Below, in pieces: positions 47,411-60,426 of a stretch of DNA of 64,000 nucleotides. Under the pieces are notes generated by a model, which was not told where the DNA came from, did not search any database, and worked only from the letters and a program-made list of their open reading frames with translations. Source of the stretch: Alligator mississippiensis (Eukaryota; Chordata; Crocodylia; Alligatoridae). The stretch's first letter is position 1, and every line of letters starts with the position of its first letter. The stretch lies in contig NC_081835.1 in the NCBI RefSeq assembly GCF_030867095.1, forward strand, positions 45,491,892 through 45,555,891, in the 5' to 3' direction. The position numbers and the translations under genes are program-made.

Positions 47411-48640
47411 TCATAGTTTCATAGTAGCTAGGGTCAGGAGGGACCTGAACAGATCATCTAGCCAGACCCCCTGCCACAGGCAGGAGTGAATGCTGGGTTC
47501 ACAAGACCCCAGACAGGTGATCATCCAACCTTCTCTTGAATTTGTCCAAGGTAGGGGTGAGGACCACTTCTCTGGGAAGTTGGTTCCAGATTTTGGCCAC
47601 CCTAACTGTAAAATACTGCTTTCTGATCTCTAACCTAAACCTATTCTCCATCAGCTTATTACCATTGTTCCTTGTCACCCCAGGTGGTGCTGGGGAGAAA
47701 AGGGCTCTACCTATTTGCTGTTGATCCCCCCTGATGAGCTTGTAGGCAGCCACCAGGTCCCCCCTCAGTCTCCTCTCGCTGAGGCTGAACAGGTTCAGGT
47801 CCCTCAGTCTCTCCTTGTAGGGCCTGTCCTGCTGCCCTCTCACCAAGCAGGTGGCCCTCCTCTGAACCCTCTCCAGGCTGGCCACATCCCTTTTGAAGTG
47901 TGGCGCCCAGTACTGGACGTAGTGCTCCAACTGCGGTCTGACCAAAGTCACATAGAGGGGGAGTATCACCTCTCTGGACCAGCTTGAGATGCACCTTTGG
48001 ATGCGTGACAAGGTATGGCTGGCCTTGCTGACTGCAGTCTGGCATTGGCAGCTCGTATTCATCTTGGAGTCAATAATGACTCCAAGATCCCTTTCTGCCT
48101 CTGTGCTTTCAAGAGGGGAACTCCCCAGCCTGTATGTATGCTGTGGATTCTTTCTCCCAAGGTGTAGCACCCTGCATTTGTCTACATTGAACCCCATCCT
48201 GTTCTCGTCTGCCCACTTTTATAGTCTGTCTAAATCTAGTTGCAGCCTCTCTGTCCCTTCAAGTGTGTCCACCTCGCCCCACATCTTAGTGTATCAGCAA
48301 ACTTGGACAGCATGTTTTCCACCCCCTCGTCCAAGTCGCTGATGCAGATGTTAAACAGTGCGGGCCCGAGGACCAAGCCCTGGGGTACCCCACTGCTCAC
48401 ATCTTGCCAGGTTGAGTACAACCCATACACCACTAACTACTCTCTGGGTGCGCCTCGTCAACCAATTTTTTACCCATCCAACTGTGTAGACATCAATGCC
48501 ACGGTCGCTTAATTTATTGATGAGGATGGGGTGAGAGTGTGTCAAAGGCCTTCTTAAAGTTTAGAAAGACTATGTCCATGGGGACACCATCATCCAAGGA
48601 TTTAGTTACTTTGATCTTTCCTATTAATTTAACTTGCTGG
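47411..48640 (-). mobile_element. CR1 LINE (copy I)
   Basis: The 3' end lies at 47411 (TTCATAGTTTCATAGTAGC on +). The minus strand encodes a long preserved C-terminal part (48197 down to 47499), including [52 protein letters not shown] and LERVQRRATCLVRGQQ, and ending FKRRLDDHLSGVL. The polymerase box near 48290 is frameshifted (KFAD then another frame). The 5' end is truncated around 48640. It lies antisense to DOCK3. Confidence 0.9.
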
Positions 48641-49721
48641 CTGTTATGAATTCCATTCCTATGTGCCCAGCCTCTGCTGGTCTGGCCCCTCTGTGTTGTA
48701 TGGGGAACTTTTAGGAAATGTCTGTACCACAGTGTAGCATACTGTACTTGGAACATTCTTAAGCATGACTTTCTTTTTGATTTGGAATGTACTTATCAGT
48801 GGAGCTGCTCTGCAGTGTCTCTGCAGCCTTTCTCAAGACTGCAAGAGCAGCCGCAGGAGATGACTCTGGAGTAACCTCACTGGCTTACTTTAAAGTTTGG
48901 AGTATGTGCAAAGGAGGGGGTGTGCCCAGGGATGTTCCAGCTGATATGCATCATTACTTTTCTGTAGACATGCCCACAGGTGCCTTAGGCTGGGCAGGGG
49001 ATTCCTTTCCTTGTGTGCAACACCATAAATATAACTGGCAATACCAATGTGCTAATTCTTATGTCAATTTTATACTTGGTACCTTGGGAAATTTTCAGGG
49101 TATTGTCTGTTTTGCTTTTATAAAATACTAATTTTGATGTCCATGTTTAAAAAATATCCTACTTCATAACCTTGAACTCCAGTACTGTCGAAATTTCATT
49201 GAAAATAAATCTATAAATCTTAATTGGAAGAAGAATAGAAAACTTATTTGTGTTTCCTTGAAATTTCCCTTTTGAATAATAAAGTCTATAGACCTAGCTC
49301 ACCTTGAAGACAAATTAATTATTCAGACTATAGTTAGAATTTGAGAAGCAAGTATTTGGGCTTGTTGCCACTGGGAACCATGTTCCATGTTCTGTGATAA
49401 GAGAAATGACTGTGGCGTTTTTTTCCTTCAAGGTGTTGTTAGTGCCATTGGCAACCTGTGTAATTATCAGTACTGCAAAAGTTCTCAACTGGAGGGAAAT
49501 TCAGAGAGTAGAGTGTTCCCAATTGCCAGTGACTAACATGTCTGCATCTGACCTTAAGCTACTAGTTGGCTGAAGTTTCTCCTTTTTACCTTCAATAAAA
49601 GAGAATTTTCAAGTTAATGCAAGTATTTACATATTTTGGAGCACAATTGTATTGCAAAAGGTGGCTGTTGAATCATTAACTATTTAGAACCTTGACTATT
49701 TCCAGTGTCTCTTTAGAGGGC
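48641..49721. other. Intron, no recognised gene
   Basis: Nothing recognised. Confidence 0.5.
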
Positions 49722-50702
49722 TGTAACAAATCCATCTGTGGGGGACTCCCCAGAGTCCCAAGGTTTTTCCCACTGTGTTGCCCATTGTCCAGTGGTTGCT
49801 CTGGAATAACTTCTTAGCTCAGCAAGCCTCAGCTCCAATATTTCTATACCAGGCCCTACACCAGTAAAGGGGGATCTTTTCTCCAGGTAACCACCCTGTT
49901 TTTGGGTTGAGAAGAAGTTATAGGTCCCCCTTTCTGTGGAAAGAATAGCCTGGAATTTCACTCACCCAGAAATCACTTTTCTCACAGGAAATCAGAAATG
50001 AGACAAAAAGCAAAGGATTTATTACACAGAAGGAAAGAATTACACTAGCAAAACTAACAATAGGTTTGGAGACTGAAAAACAAAACAGGTATAGGTTCTT
50101 ATTCTCTCATCTGGCTGTAGATCAACCCTCCTGAGAGACCTGCCAGTGTTTTGAGAGATCAGCCTTCCTGCTTGATTCTGCCAGTCCTGGCAGCTAGGGT
50201 CATTAAAACCCCCCAAAGCCTGAGGTTCAAAGATAGGTATATCCTAGCTAGACCCTAAAAACCACCAAGGCCAACCCCTTCCCTCCCTGCTCCCATCAGC
50301 ATTATTGTAATGCTGATAAGTCACCAGCATCCTCCAGAAGTTTCTGGACTTCTTGGCTACCTGGCATACCTGTGGCCTGATGGGCCATTACTCTCAGATG
50401 CCTTTGCTACAGAGGAGTTGATTTCCCCATTACAGGTAGGCAGTGTCTTGGGACCCAGTTCCTTCTGTTGGGTGTTGCAGGGTGGTATTGTCTTTAAGCA
50501 TTTATGCCTTGGTCCCCTGGTTGAACTGGATCCAACAAAGACAGCATAACATTATCTATACAGTGATAACAGTAACATAAATAAATACAACATAAAATTG
50601 GCTTTCCAGCTGTACCATGCATGCCCTATCAGTACAATAAAACATAGGAACAAATGTTCAAAACACCCCACAAACCCCCAAAACCTAATTAGGGTTGCGA
50701 CA
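49722..50702 (-). mobile_element. Solo LTR of an endogenous retrovirus, antisense to DOCK3
   Basis: The 981-bp unit has TG...CA ends (TGTAACAAATCC at 49722, TTGCGACA to 50702). It is flanked by an exact 5-bp duplication AGGGC at 49717-49721 and 50703-50707. On the minus strand it starts TGTCGCAACCC, much like the start of the LTR at 39.8 kb. An AATAAA lies on the minus strand (50018-50023) followed by a T-rich stretch, which supports the minus orientation. No internal viral genes are present. It is more AT-rich and lower in CpG than the other LTR, so probably older or from another family. Confidence 0.8.
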
Positions 50703-50707
50703 AGGGC

Positions 50708-51785
50708 AATTCAGACTACTTTTTTGAAAGAGAAGCATCTCTTCTCCATCCCACCATCCTAGCTATCTCAAGATCTCAGAAAGTATGGGTCAAGGGTTTT
50801 ATTTGCAAGACTTAGCAAAATCTTCTCTAGCTCAGTCTTCTTCAGGAGTAGTAATTATTTGTTTTCTGGTACACTGGAAAAACAGTTGCTCCAAAATACT
50901 GAGAGATTTCTTTAAAGGTGAAGGTGTTTAGCAGCTTCCCAGGTTGTATAGTAAGAGCCGATGAAATATCTTGTCAAGTGTGGTTTATTGGTCTCATGTA
51001 GGAAAATATTATGCTTTGGGGGAGGGGGAACAGATGAGATCTTATTTTGGGCTAATGCTTGTAGATGACACTACAGGTCCCTTTGTCTACCTATAATACT
51101 TACAGGTATATACAGATATGGCTCATTTTGGAATTTTTTTCTTACTAGTTAGAATAGTGTTTATTTTTCTAGGCATATTAACATTTAGAATTATAATGCT
51201 GACTTCATATTCAGTTCTTGGGACAGCAAGAAAAACGGCTAGTGTTCAGGGAAATACTGGTTTGCATTTTTAAGGATCTTGCATTCCCTGTAGAGCAAAG
51301 CTAGCACATTAATGATGACTGAATCTTGTGGACAAAAATATCTCTTGGTCAAATGAAACAATGACAGAAGAGAGAACATCATAATTTAATCTTCCCGTTT
51401 CTTTGTAAATATTTTTAAACATCCTGCAGGCCCAGAAGGAAAGGCTGCTTCCCTTTCTCTCTCCTTGTTTTCCTCTCCTGCTCCAAGGAGGACGTGCCTC
51501 TTCCATACCTTCCTAGACTGCCCCTAGTTGCTGCTGCTCTTTGGCACACTGGGCTTAAACTTCTCTGAGACAGCAATTTTTTTTTTTTATCCCATACCAA
51601 GAGGCTGAAGGAAGTGTGTGTAGTGTGACCAGGCCCTAGAGGTGGCTGTTACACCCCCTGGTGGCCAAGCAACTCTTGCCCATTTTGTCTCTTCAAGGTA
51701 TTCCTCTCTGGCCATGCCTTGATGTATTTTATAATATTTAAGGAGGCTGCTCCAGGCCCTCCTAGTCCTACCCATGCCTTATTTC
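50708..51785. other. Intron, no recognised gene
   Basis: Nothing recognised. Confidence 0.5.
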
Positions 51786-52411
51786 ATATATTTCATAGAC
51801 ATTAGGGCTGGAAGGGACCTCAGAAGGTCATTGAGTCCAGCCCTCTACCCCAGGGGCAGGAAGGCAGCAGGGATCATAGGATCCCAGCAAAATAAACATC
51901 CAGATGTCTTTTCAAGGCGTTCAGAGTAGGTGCTTGAACCACCTCCGGCAGCAATCGATTCCAAACCTTGGGGGCTTGGACCGTAAAGAAATTTTTCCTT
52001 ATGTCCAGCCTGAAACGGTCATGGAGGAGTTTGTGACTGTTCGACCTTGTCATCCCTTGGGGCGCTCTGGTGAACAGACGTTCCCCCAGATGCTGGTAAG
52101 CACCCCTGATGAACTTGTATGTGGCTACCAGATCACCCCTGAGCCTGCACTTTTCCAGGCTGAAGAGTCCCGTGGCTCTCAGTCTCTCTTCATAAGGTCT
52201 GCTTTCCTGACCTCTGATCATACACGTGGCTCTCCTCTGCACCCTCTCAAGCTTCTCCACATCCTTTTTGAATTGTGGAGCCCAAAACTGGATGCAGTAC
52301 TCCAGTTGCAGCTTCACCAAGGCCAAGTACAATGGGAGGATGGCATTCTGGGATTTACTTGAGAAGCATCTGTGGATGTAAGCAAGCACTTTGCTTGCTT
52401 TACTAGCCGCA
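51786..52411 (-). mobile_element. CR1 LINE (copy J), C-terminal and 3' part
   Basis: The 3' end at 51786 (TTTCATAGACATTAGGGCTGG on +, subfamily of copies C and K). The minus strand carries an uninterrupted 171-codon frame (52389-51874) with MLAYIHRCFSSKSQ, LEYCIQFWAPQFKKDVEKL, MIRGQESRPYEERLRATGLF and the ending LDVYFAGIL. The copy stops at about 52411 inside the SKV region, so it lacks all polymerase motifs. Confidence 0.9.
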
Positions 52412-53700
52412 CTATTGCTTTACTCGCTGCGATTAGGCACAAGCTGCCTTGGATGATAATTATGGCCTGCTTCCTCCCCTATAGCAATGCCCATGTCTCA
52501 CAGGTGTTACTCTCAAGTCAAATGCCAGCATACATAGGTTTCTGTCCTCTTGGCCTCAGCTCCTGGTTCCTCAGGCTGCAGACTTCTAGCTCCGACCCGC
52601 TTGCTCTGGCCCAACTTCTGAGCCTCAGCCTGTTCTCTGCCGTGTCTTTCTCACTTGAGGTGTGCATGCTCTGGCCCCCTCGGCTCTAGCCTGCCCACTG
52701 TCTCATGCTCTCTCTGGATGCAGGCCGTCTTGGATCTAGCTTGCTCCCTGTTTCTTGCTCTCTCAGGGCGCATGCTCTGGCCTTCTCAGTTTTTGCCTGC
52801 CCCCTGCCTCACTCATGTTCTCCCTTGCCCCTTTGCAGGGCTTGGAACCCTGAGTGTCCCAGACACCCTGGTACATGGCCTCCAGGCCTTCCCTACAGCC
52901 ATAATCTGGTCCTCGAGGGTTTACATTTTAAACATAAGACAAATGTAAGCAACTGCTTTCAAACTGAAAAGTCTCCAGCACTCTTGGGTCAGTGTCAACC
53001 TGCAAGCCATACTTCCTTTTGAACTCTCTCCTCCCAGCTCTCATGGTGGCTTGGGTGCCTGCCAGTATCTCTTGCAGCTCATCTTTCCAAAAAGCTCCTT
53101 CCCATCTGACCTGCAGGGCCAGACTGCCCTCCTTGCTCTGGGCACCAGTCTTGTACATCTCTGAACACTGCCCCTTTTGGTCAGGTGGTGGCTCCTCAGC
53201 CACCCAGAGGGGTTTTCCCCTTTGCTTAATGGCAAGCATGTCCTCTGCTGTAGCCATGCACAGCAAGCTTAGCCCACTGCACTCTCCAGGCTCTCCAAGC
53301 TTAGCCTGCTCCCAGTCAGTGTGATCTACCTGGCCAGTTTCCTTCTAGGTCGCACCAAGATGGTGACCTTGAAAAGTCACAAGAACTAGCTCCAATGAGG
53401 CCGTACAACTCCTCCATTTCCTGGTCTGGGTGCATGTCCCAGTTCAATTTTGAACACTTCACCTTGCAGCAAGATGTGGACCAGTTCATTGCACTGGGCC
53501 ATTGAGGGGACACTCTGCAAGGTGGAAGACAGATGGCTCCTTCTGAATGTGCGATTCTGTGAAGGGGGTTTAGGATGTGGGAGGTTCCGTTCCTGAGGAT
53601 ATGGATGTTTTGTTACTGACTCCGGGCCTGGGAGAGGGGACACGTGTTTGTGTTTTCACCTTTTGTTTTTAAGTTTATTATAATAAAGGTTAAACAATCA
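52412..53700 (-). other. Unidentified decayed sequence with overlapping minus-strand frames
   Basis: On the minus strand a frame open from about 53366 to 52928 encodes a hydrophilic protein of about 146 residues, with DWEQAKLGEPGECSG, MATAEDMLAIKQRGK and WKDELQEILAGTQATMRAGR. Two other frames just upstream (53643-53316) give CNELVHILLQGEVFKIELGH and DQEMEELYGLIGASS. Frame changes between these blocks suggest one decayed coding region of about 240 residues. I do not recognise the family; a gag-like or domesticated transposon protein is conceivable. On the + strand an AATAAAGG at about 53682 follows T-rich sequence. The left part (52412-52900) is C/T-rich with repeated TGCTCTGGCC blocks. Confidence 0.35.
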
Positions 53701-56103
53701 AAAAAGGTAGTCTTCTTCCTCTTTCTCTGTTTTAAGGCCTAAGTTATCTTAACATCTATCTTAATTATAAGGATGGTTACTTCATGCACTGACCCATTCA
53801 ACAGCTGCCATTCTTGGCTGTCACTTTTTGATTCTCATAGTTAATTTTCCCTCTTGATCTAAAATCATGTTGGAGAGTTCCTTCTGCCTTCTACTTCTTT
53901 TATCCTTCTTCCTGTTCTCATTAGCAAAAAAAAGGGTGACCAACTATAGGAACAGTAACAAACAACCCTCTTCTATCCAGTAGCTCCTCTGTCTTGCCAG
54001 CCTACTGGAGGTTAGTTTTGTTGTTGTTTTGTTTTTTAAGAGTATATAGGTACCTTAAAAGCTTAAAAATCTGGCTCTAGGTATTATAATCTACTGAGTT
54101 TCTGGTTGACAATTATGTAGTCACTAAAGTTTAAAAATTAAATGTCTGTGACCCTCTCCACCCACCCCCTCTAAAAATCTTTACTTCCCAAGTGCTACTC
54201 AGACCTGAAGAATATAGTTATGTCCGTGATTCTCAACCAGGGTGTGAATCATGATTTACAAGGTAATGGTCACCTAGTTGAAATCTCTAGGTTTCTGTTA
54301 CAAACATTAGGGTCTTCCTAAGTTCATTGCAATAGAAAATCTGCTCTATTTTTTGTATAGTCCAAAAAAAATGAGTGAAAACTAAAGAAATAAGCATCCC
54401 TGAGTTATGTGGTAGAGTTAACAATTTACTTTAGCTGTTACAATTTACTTTAGCTGTTAACTAGCATATTATCTGTGAAAGTTCTTTGGTGTGACAGCAT
54501 CTTAGGGGTAACCATTACAATTTTTCCTCAGTTTCAGATTGACTGCTTTGACCTGTTTTTTTTAATGCTTGTTTTTGAGAAGTTTTAGCAGTTTTACAGT
54601 TCTTTACAAGATATGTATTAAAATGTAAAAAATTGCCTGTAGTTTTAAAGAAAATGTAATGACACAGCCAATTTTTTTTGGATATGGTATTACTATGTCT
54701 CAATAGGTTTGTGAGGATTTCCAAACCATTCCAAGAAAAATGTATTGACTCTAAGAAACCACAGCAAGTCTGTTGTTGTTACTAATGTTACATTGGTAAA
54801 TGTAATGGTATTTTTATGAGATGAATGCTATAATGCACTGATAAATGATAACCAGGTACCTCCCCTGTTCTTTTTCACTGTAAAGATTATTCACATTACA
54901 GAAGGAATACATTTTGATCTCACTGAAAAAATGTATAGATCAAGTGAAACTTTTTTTTTTTATTCAGTTGGCGTTAGTTGATGTGAGAGAATTTTATATT
55001 GCAATTGATATATCACGAAATGTTTGGTTGTTTTCCTAAATATCAGATTTAGTGCACTTTGCATTTGAGCATATCAGTTTATTTCAAATTTCCAGTTTGC
55101 CATGCAAGGATAAATAATGAATGTCAAAACCTTTCGTAACAAAAATTTACCAGTGTAATCTCTGGAACTAAATGACATAATCAAATAGATTGATTTTTTT
55201 TTTTTTTTTCAAATAGTAGTAGCCTGAAGAGACTACTTAAATTGATTTAAGAATCCAATCAATAAAATTGTGTAAACTGTTAAGTTTAAGGCATATACCC
55301 AGAAAATATATTGGCCATTAGCAAAATTTGTGTTCTTTTTAAAAAAACAAAAACAAAAAACCCCAAAAACTAAAAGAAAAGTTGTAGGCTATTAAAAAGT
55401 TTACTACTGTCTTTCTGTTTAAGTGGTATGGTACATAGATTCAGTACTTCTTCATATACTATATAAAACAGCTGTTGGAAGCTATATAATTATCTATACA
55501 TTCTCTCATTTTTTAAGATACAATTAAAAAAAAAACAAAACTGGAAGTGATGGTATTGAATTTCTTTGGCTTGGTCCAGTGGATTTGATCTTCTCAATTT
55601 TGAGAATTCTTTTCAGATGTGCAGCAGCACGTAGACTAAGGAGCGTTTATCCACTGACACACACCACCAATTTTGTTAGTAATTTCCTTGTAAATAACTT
55701 TTTTAACTTTACATAAAAAATATTTATAACATAATGAAGCTATGATCTTCATTAAGGCCCCTGGCAAATGTTTCAAATATATAATAGGCTCTGAGGAATT
55801 TTATCCTGGATTCCAAAAATTGTATGTTCTGCTATGTTAGACATTCAAGATTCAGTATGGCAGGACATGACGTTTTTGGGATCTGGTTTTAAATTACTTG
55901 GATCCCATTATGTGCCCAGAGCTTTAAAGCTTTGCTGAGCAGCCCAGGATTGAGAAACTAGTCCCTAATGCTGGGCTGCATGGCAGCTTTAAACTTGCTG
56001 GTACATGAGCCCAGAATTGCCACTCTGGGCTTCCTGCACACTCAAACCTTTTAAAGCCATTCTGGGTAGCTTGGCATCTGGTCCCTGATGCCAGGTTGAT
56101 TTA
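53701..56103. other. AT-rich intron, no recognised gene
   Basis: No coding content recognised. Contains the tandem duplication at 54421-54458 and several A/T homopolymers (54948-54961, 55194-55210). CTCAACCAGGGTGTG near 54233 resembles a known type of element end but has no partner. Confidence 0.5.
54421..54458. repeat. Perfect 19-bp tandem duplication
   Basis: ACAATTTACTTTAGCTGTT is repeated head to tail at 54421-54439 and 54440-54458. Confidence 0.85.
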
Positions 56104-58005
56104 ATAGACTTCATAGACATTAGTGCTGGAAGGGACCTAGGAAGATCATTGAGTCCAGCCCCTTGCCCCAGGGGCAAGAATTCAGCAGAGATCGTAGGAT
56201 CCCAGCAAGATAAATATCCAGATGTCTCTTGAAAGCATTCAAAGTATGTGCTTGAACCACCTCTGGCAGCAGGCTATTCCAAACCTTGGGGGCTTGGACA
56301 GTAAAGAAGTTCTTCCTTATGTCCAGCCTGAAACGGTCATGGAGGAGTTCGTGACCATTCGACCTTGTCATCCCTTGGGGTGCTCTGGTGAACAGATGTT
56401 CCCCCAGATCCTGATGAGCACCCCTGATAAACTTATAGGTGGCTACCAGATCACCCCGGAGCCTGCACTTTTCCAGGCTGAAGAGTCCCATGGCTCTCAG
56501 CCTCTCGTCATAAGGTCTTGTTTTCCTGACCTTTCATCATGTGCATGGCTCTCCTCTGCACTCTCAAGTTTCTCCACATCCTTTTTGAATTGTGGAGCCC
56601 AAAACTGGATGCAGTACTCCAGCTGCGGCCTCACCAAGGCCGAGTACAAGAGGAAAATGATGTCCTGGGATTTGCTTGAAAAGCATCTATGGATATAAGC
56701 CAACATTTTGCTCACTTTACTAGCTGCAGCATCACATTGAAGGCTCATGTTCATCTTGTGGTTAATCATGACCCCCAATTCCCTTTTGCCCATAGTGCTA
56801 GGCAGCCTAGCAGTGCTGACCCTATAAGGATGCTGCAGGTTTTTCTTCCCAAGGTGGAGAACCTTGCATTTTTCGGTGTTAAACACCATCAGGTTCTTGT
56901 CCGCCCATTTCCTGAGCCTGTCAAGGTCAGCCTGGATCACTCTCCTGTCCTCAGGTGTGGAAGCTTTACCCCAGAGTTTGGTGTCATCAGCGAACTTGGC
57001 CAGTCCGCTTCTGATACCAATGTCCACACCATTAATGAAGATGTTGAGTAGTGTTGGCTCATGGACAGAGCCTTGAGGGACCCCACTGGTCACAGCACAC
57101 CACGACAATTTGTCTTCTGTCAACCACTGGGTCCTACCACGGAGCTATTCCCCAGCCAGTGGATCATGGTGGACCCAAGGCCGCAGTTAGCCAGTTTTGC
57201 TAAGATGTGATCATGGGATACCAGACGGAAGGCTTTTTTAAAAGCGAGATGTACGACATCCATCTCCTTTCCCTTGTCCAGGTGATAGGTCACCTGGTCA
57301 TAAAAGGAAGCAAGTTTGGTCAAGCAAGACCTATCCACAACAAACCCATGCCGGCTGTCCCTCAGGATGTTACCATCGGCCAGTCTGTTAAGAATGGCCT
57401 CTTTTTGATAATCTTTTCTAAGACCTTCCCCGGGATAGAGGTCAGGCTGATGGGCCTGTAGTTTGCTGGATCCACTTTCCTCCCTTTCTTGAAGATAGGT
57501 GCCACATTGGCCTTCTTCCAGTCTTCCGGCATTTCACCAGAGCGCCAGGAGTTCTCAAAGATCCATGCCAGGGGCTGCGCTATGATGCTAGCCAACTCCT
57601 TGAGTACCCTGGGGTGTAAACTATCAGGGCCGACTGACTGGAAGGTATCCAGCCTCTCAAGGTGTTCCTTCATGAGGTCAGCATTGATGGAGGGTAAGGA
57701 ATCTCCCTCACCTGGGCCTCCCTGTCCCATAATGGGCAGGAGCATCCCATGGGACTGGTGAAAGACTGGCGCAGAGTACCCATTTAGCAAGTTGGCTTTT
57801 TCCTGGGCATCAGTTGTCAGTTGTCCCATCTGGTTTAGCAGGGGTCCAATGTTGCCCTTGCTTTTCCTCCGGCTCGCCACGTATCTATAAAAGGACTTTT
57901 TATTGTCCTTGATACTTGTAGCTAGTTGGAGTTCCATTGCAGCCTTGGCTTTTCTGGTTTGCTCCCTGCAGTTCCAGACTAGTGCAGAATATTCCTCCTT
58001 GGAGG
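56104..58005 (-). mobile_element. CR1 LINE (copy K), long reverse-transcriptase segment
   Basis: The 3' end lies at 56104 (ACTTCATAGACATTAGTGC on +). The minus strand starts near 58005 with the linker before the polymerase and then MELQLATSIKDNKKSFYRYV. It continues with [94 protein letters not shown] and LVRPQLEYCIQFWAPQF. At least three frameshifts divide it. The catalytic FADD box is intact. The endonuclease domain is missing. It is close in sequence to copies C and J. Confidence 0.9.
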
Positions 58006-60239
58006 TGCATATGCACTTTCTCAGTTAGCCAGCTCATAGAGAACTGCTCCCTGATTCCAGGTTCCTCATGTACACCTTTAGACTTGCTGGTGCCTTGGGA
58101 GCCTAGTATTGGAAACTGACTCCCTGGTGCTGGATTTCCCATGCATCAGGAAATTTAAATGGGCTTGTGGGCAACCCAGCACCAGGGAAGAGCTCCAGAG
58201 CATGGTCCCTGGGCACACATTTGAAATAAAGCACAATGCAAACCACCCACTAAGATATTCTACATTAAATGTTTTATCGCATGTAGAACATCTTTGTGGT
58301 GGCTGTTTTGCCACTTCTGTTGCATCATAAATGGATTGCATATACAGCATTTTATGATTTATTGCGTGATTCATGTAACATTTGCTAAGAGTCTAAGGTG
58401 GCATGCTATAAGGTCTTGATCAAACATTACTTTTTCTATTGACATTGGTTAAGCTGTGAATCAAGTGTAGTATCACTGTTTTTATGCTTTCCTGAATTCT
58501 GATTCTCTTTCAGAATCTTTATGTGCATAAAATGAGGTAAAAAATTAAATCTCTGTCTCATAAGATGAAATTCAAGCTTCTATTTATGAATGTCCTGGAT
58601 TAGTAGGATTTATGGTTAATGTGCCAGCTTGTGAAGTAAAAACTTTACCACAGAAATCTTTTCTGTTTTCCTTGTGAGCAACATGTAGTGATTCCTGTTC
58701 TTCTTTAATGCCTCTTTCCCTGCCTAAAATACCTGACCCCTGTGAAGGGAGAGAGAGGGATGAAGAACCCTGGTGCTGCTCCCTCAGACTGCAAGAAGGA
58801 AAAGAGAGTTCTTCTGTAGCTGCTTGATAGGTTTGGAAAAGGGGACATAACAAAAGAGTAAAAATGAGATGTGCAGAATGGTAGCTTTTGTGGTTGGGTA
58901 GGTCTTGGGGCTAGGGAGATAATTATATGGGGTCATAATTGATGGAAGAATGGGAGATAAACTGATTTGATTTGGCATTAGAACTGGCACAGGTTGAGAG
59001 AGCAAAAATGATTTGCAGACTCAAAAAGGTAGAACTGACTGCTGGGCAATATTGCTATTCAGACAACATAAGTGATTACCTTTCTTTTCATATACAGTAC
59101 CTATTTTATTTTTTGCTGAAATATTTTCATAGTGGCGGCATGATTCAGTAGGAAGAGGCTGTGTTGCTAGGCAGCAGTAGTGTGAGCACTCCACAGATGC
59201 CATGTGGAGGGAGAAAGCTGCCTAGTAATAATCAATTGGTGGCACTGTTTCCTGGCTGAGCTATGTATTGAGAAACAGGGAAAGGGAAGCATCTTTGGCT
59301 TGTGCAACTGCTGCCTAGCAACTGGCAGTGCTCCCTGGCCAGTCTGGAAATATTGAGCGTTATTTTAATTCTGGTGTAATTTTAATTATCTACTAAAACT
59401 GAAGAATAGAAGAAAAATATCAGGTCTACAATTTGCATCTCCTCCAAAAAGGCTTTGCGTAAAAGTCCAAGGGGAGTATTTTTAATATCCTGAGCATTCA
59501 AGCAGTGCTCATGAACACTATTAAAACATATTATTTATTTAATCCCTGTTCTTACTTTGTAATGTTAGATTTTGTTATCATGTTTTAAAATGTTTTCATT
59601 ACAATAGTGACTACAGGCTTCAATAGCCATGTATCACTGAGCTCAATGGGATCCAAGAATACTTTAAAAGAAATTTTCTTTGCCCTGAAAAGGATTGTGT
59701 GTGGGTTTTTGGGGTGTTTTTTTTTTGGGGGGGGGGGGGTTGTATTCTGATGGATCCATAGATTTTTACATTGGACTGTACTGTTAATAATGGAATATAT
59801 ATGAAATGTAAAGGTATGCTTACCTGTTGAGCTAACATAAATTAATCTACAAAACTTAATAATTTACTTTCTTCCCCCCCATAGTGTATTTCACTGTGGT
59901 TATATGCCTTTGCATAATTCTATTTGTGATATTGAAAACCTTTCCATGTTTGAAATAGGGTCATCAGTTAGTCTCACTTACAGCTCAAATATTGGCCATA
60001 AAGCTGACTGTGCAAACTATTTCAGTATTAGTTTTTCACTAGACAGCTTGTAGATTGTTGTATGGTTGAGCCTGTTTTCTAGCTGTAAGGTTTCCCATTC
60101 CCATCTGTACTATTGTTATAAGAACATGGGAATTGAAGGGGTACGGATATCTGCCACTACAGGCCACCATGTCCTACAATTAAAGATCTCTTTCTACTCT
60201 CTGGTGTTTACTCTGATATATTTATGGATAGCAATATCC
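58006..60239. other. Intron, no recognised gene
   Basis: No gene recognised. A T-run and a 13-base G-run lie at 59717-59739. Confidence 0.5.
59717..59739. repeat. T-run followed by a 13-base G-run
   Basis: About ten T followed by thirteen consecutive G on the + strand, preceded by GGGG at 59711-59714. The G-run could stack as a quadruplex with neighbouring G groups. Confidence 0.7.
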
Positions 60240-60426
60240 CTGTAGTCTTCATTTTTCTAGGTTAAATAAGCCATGCTCCTTTAGTCTCCATCTGCTTGTA
60301 TGATTAGATCTCTGTTCCCCATAGCATTCTAGTAGCACTGGTCTGCCTCTGTTCCAGTTACCAAGTTTCTTTCTTGGAACCAGAATTTTGCATTGTATTA
60401 TAATGGCATTAGTAGTCTGTCTCTAG

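Noticed and set aside
54230..54260. CTCAACCAGGG motif as the end of a DNA transposon
   Set aside because: No matching opposite end or target duplication was found.
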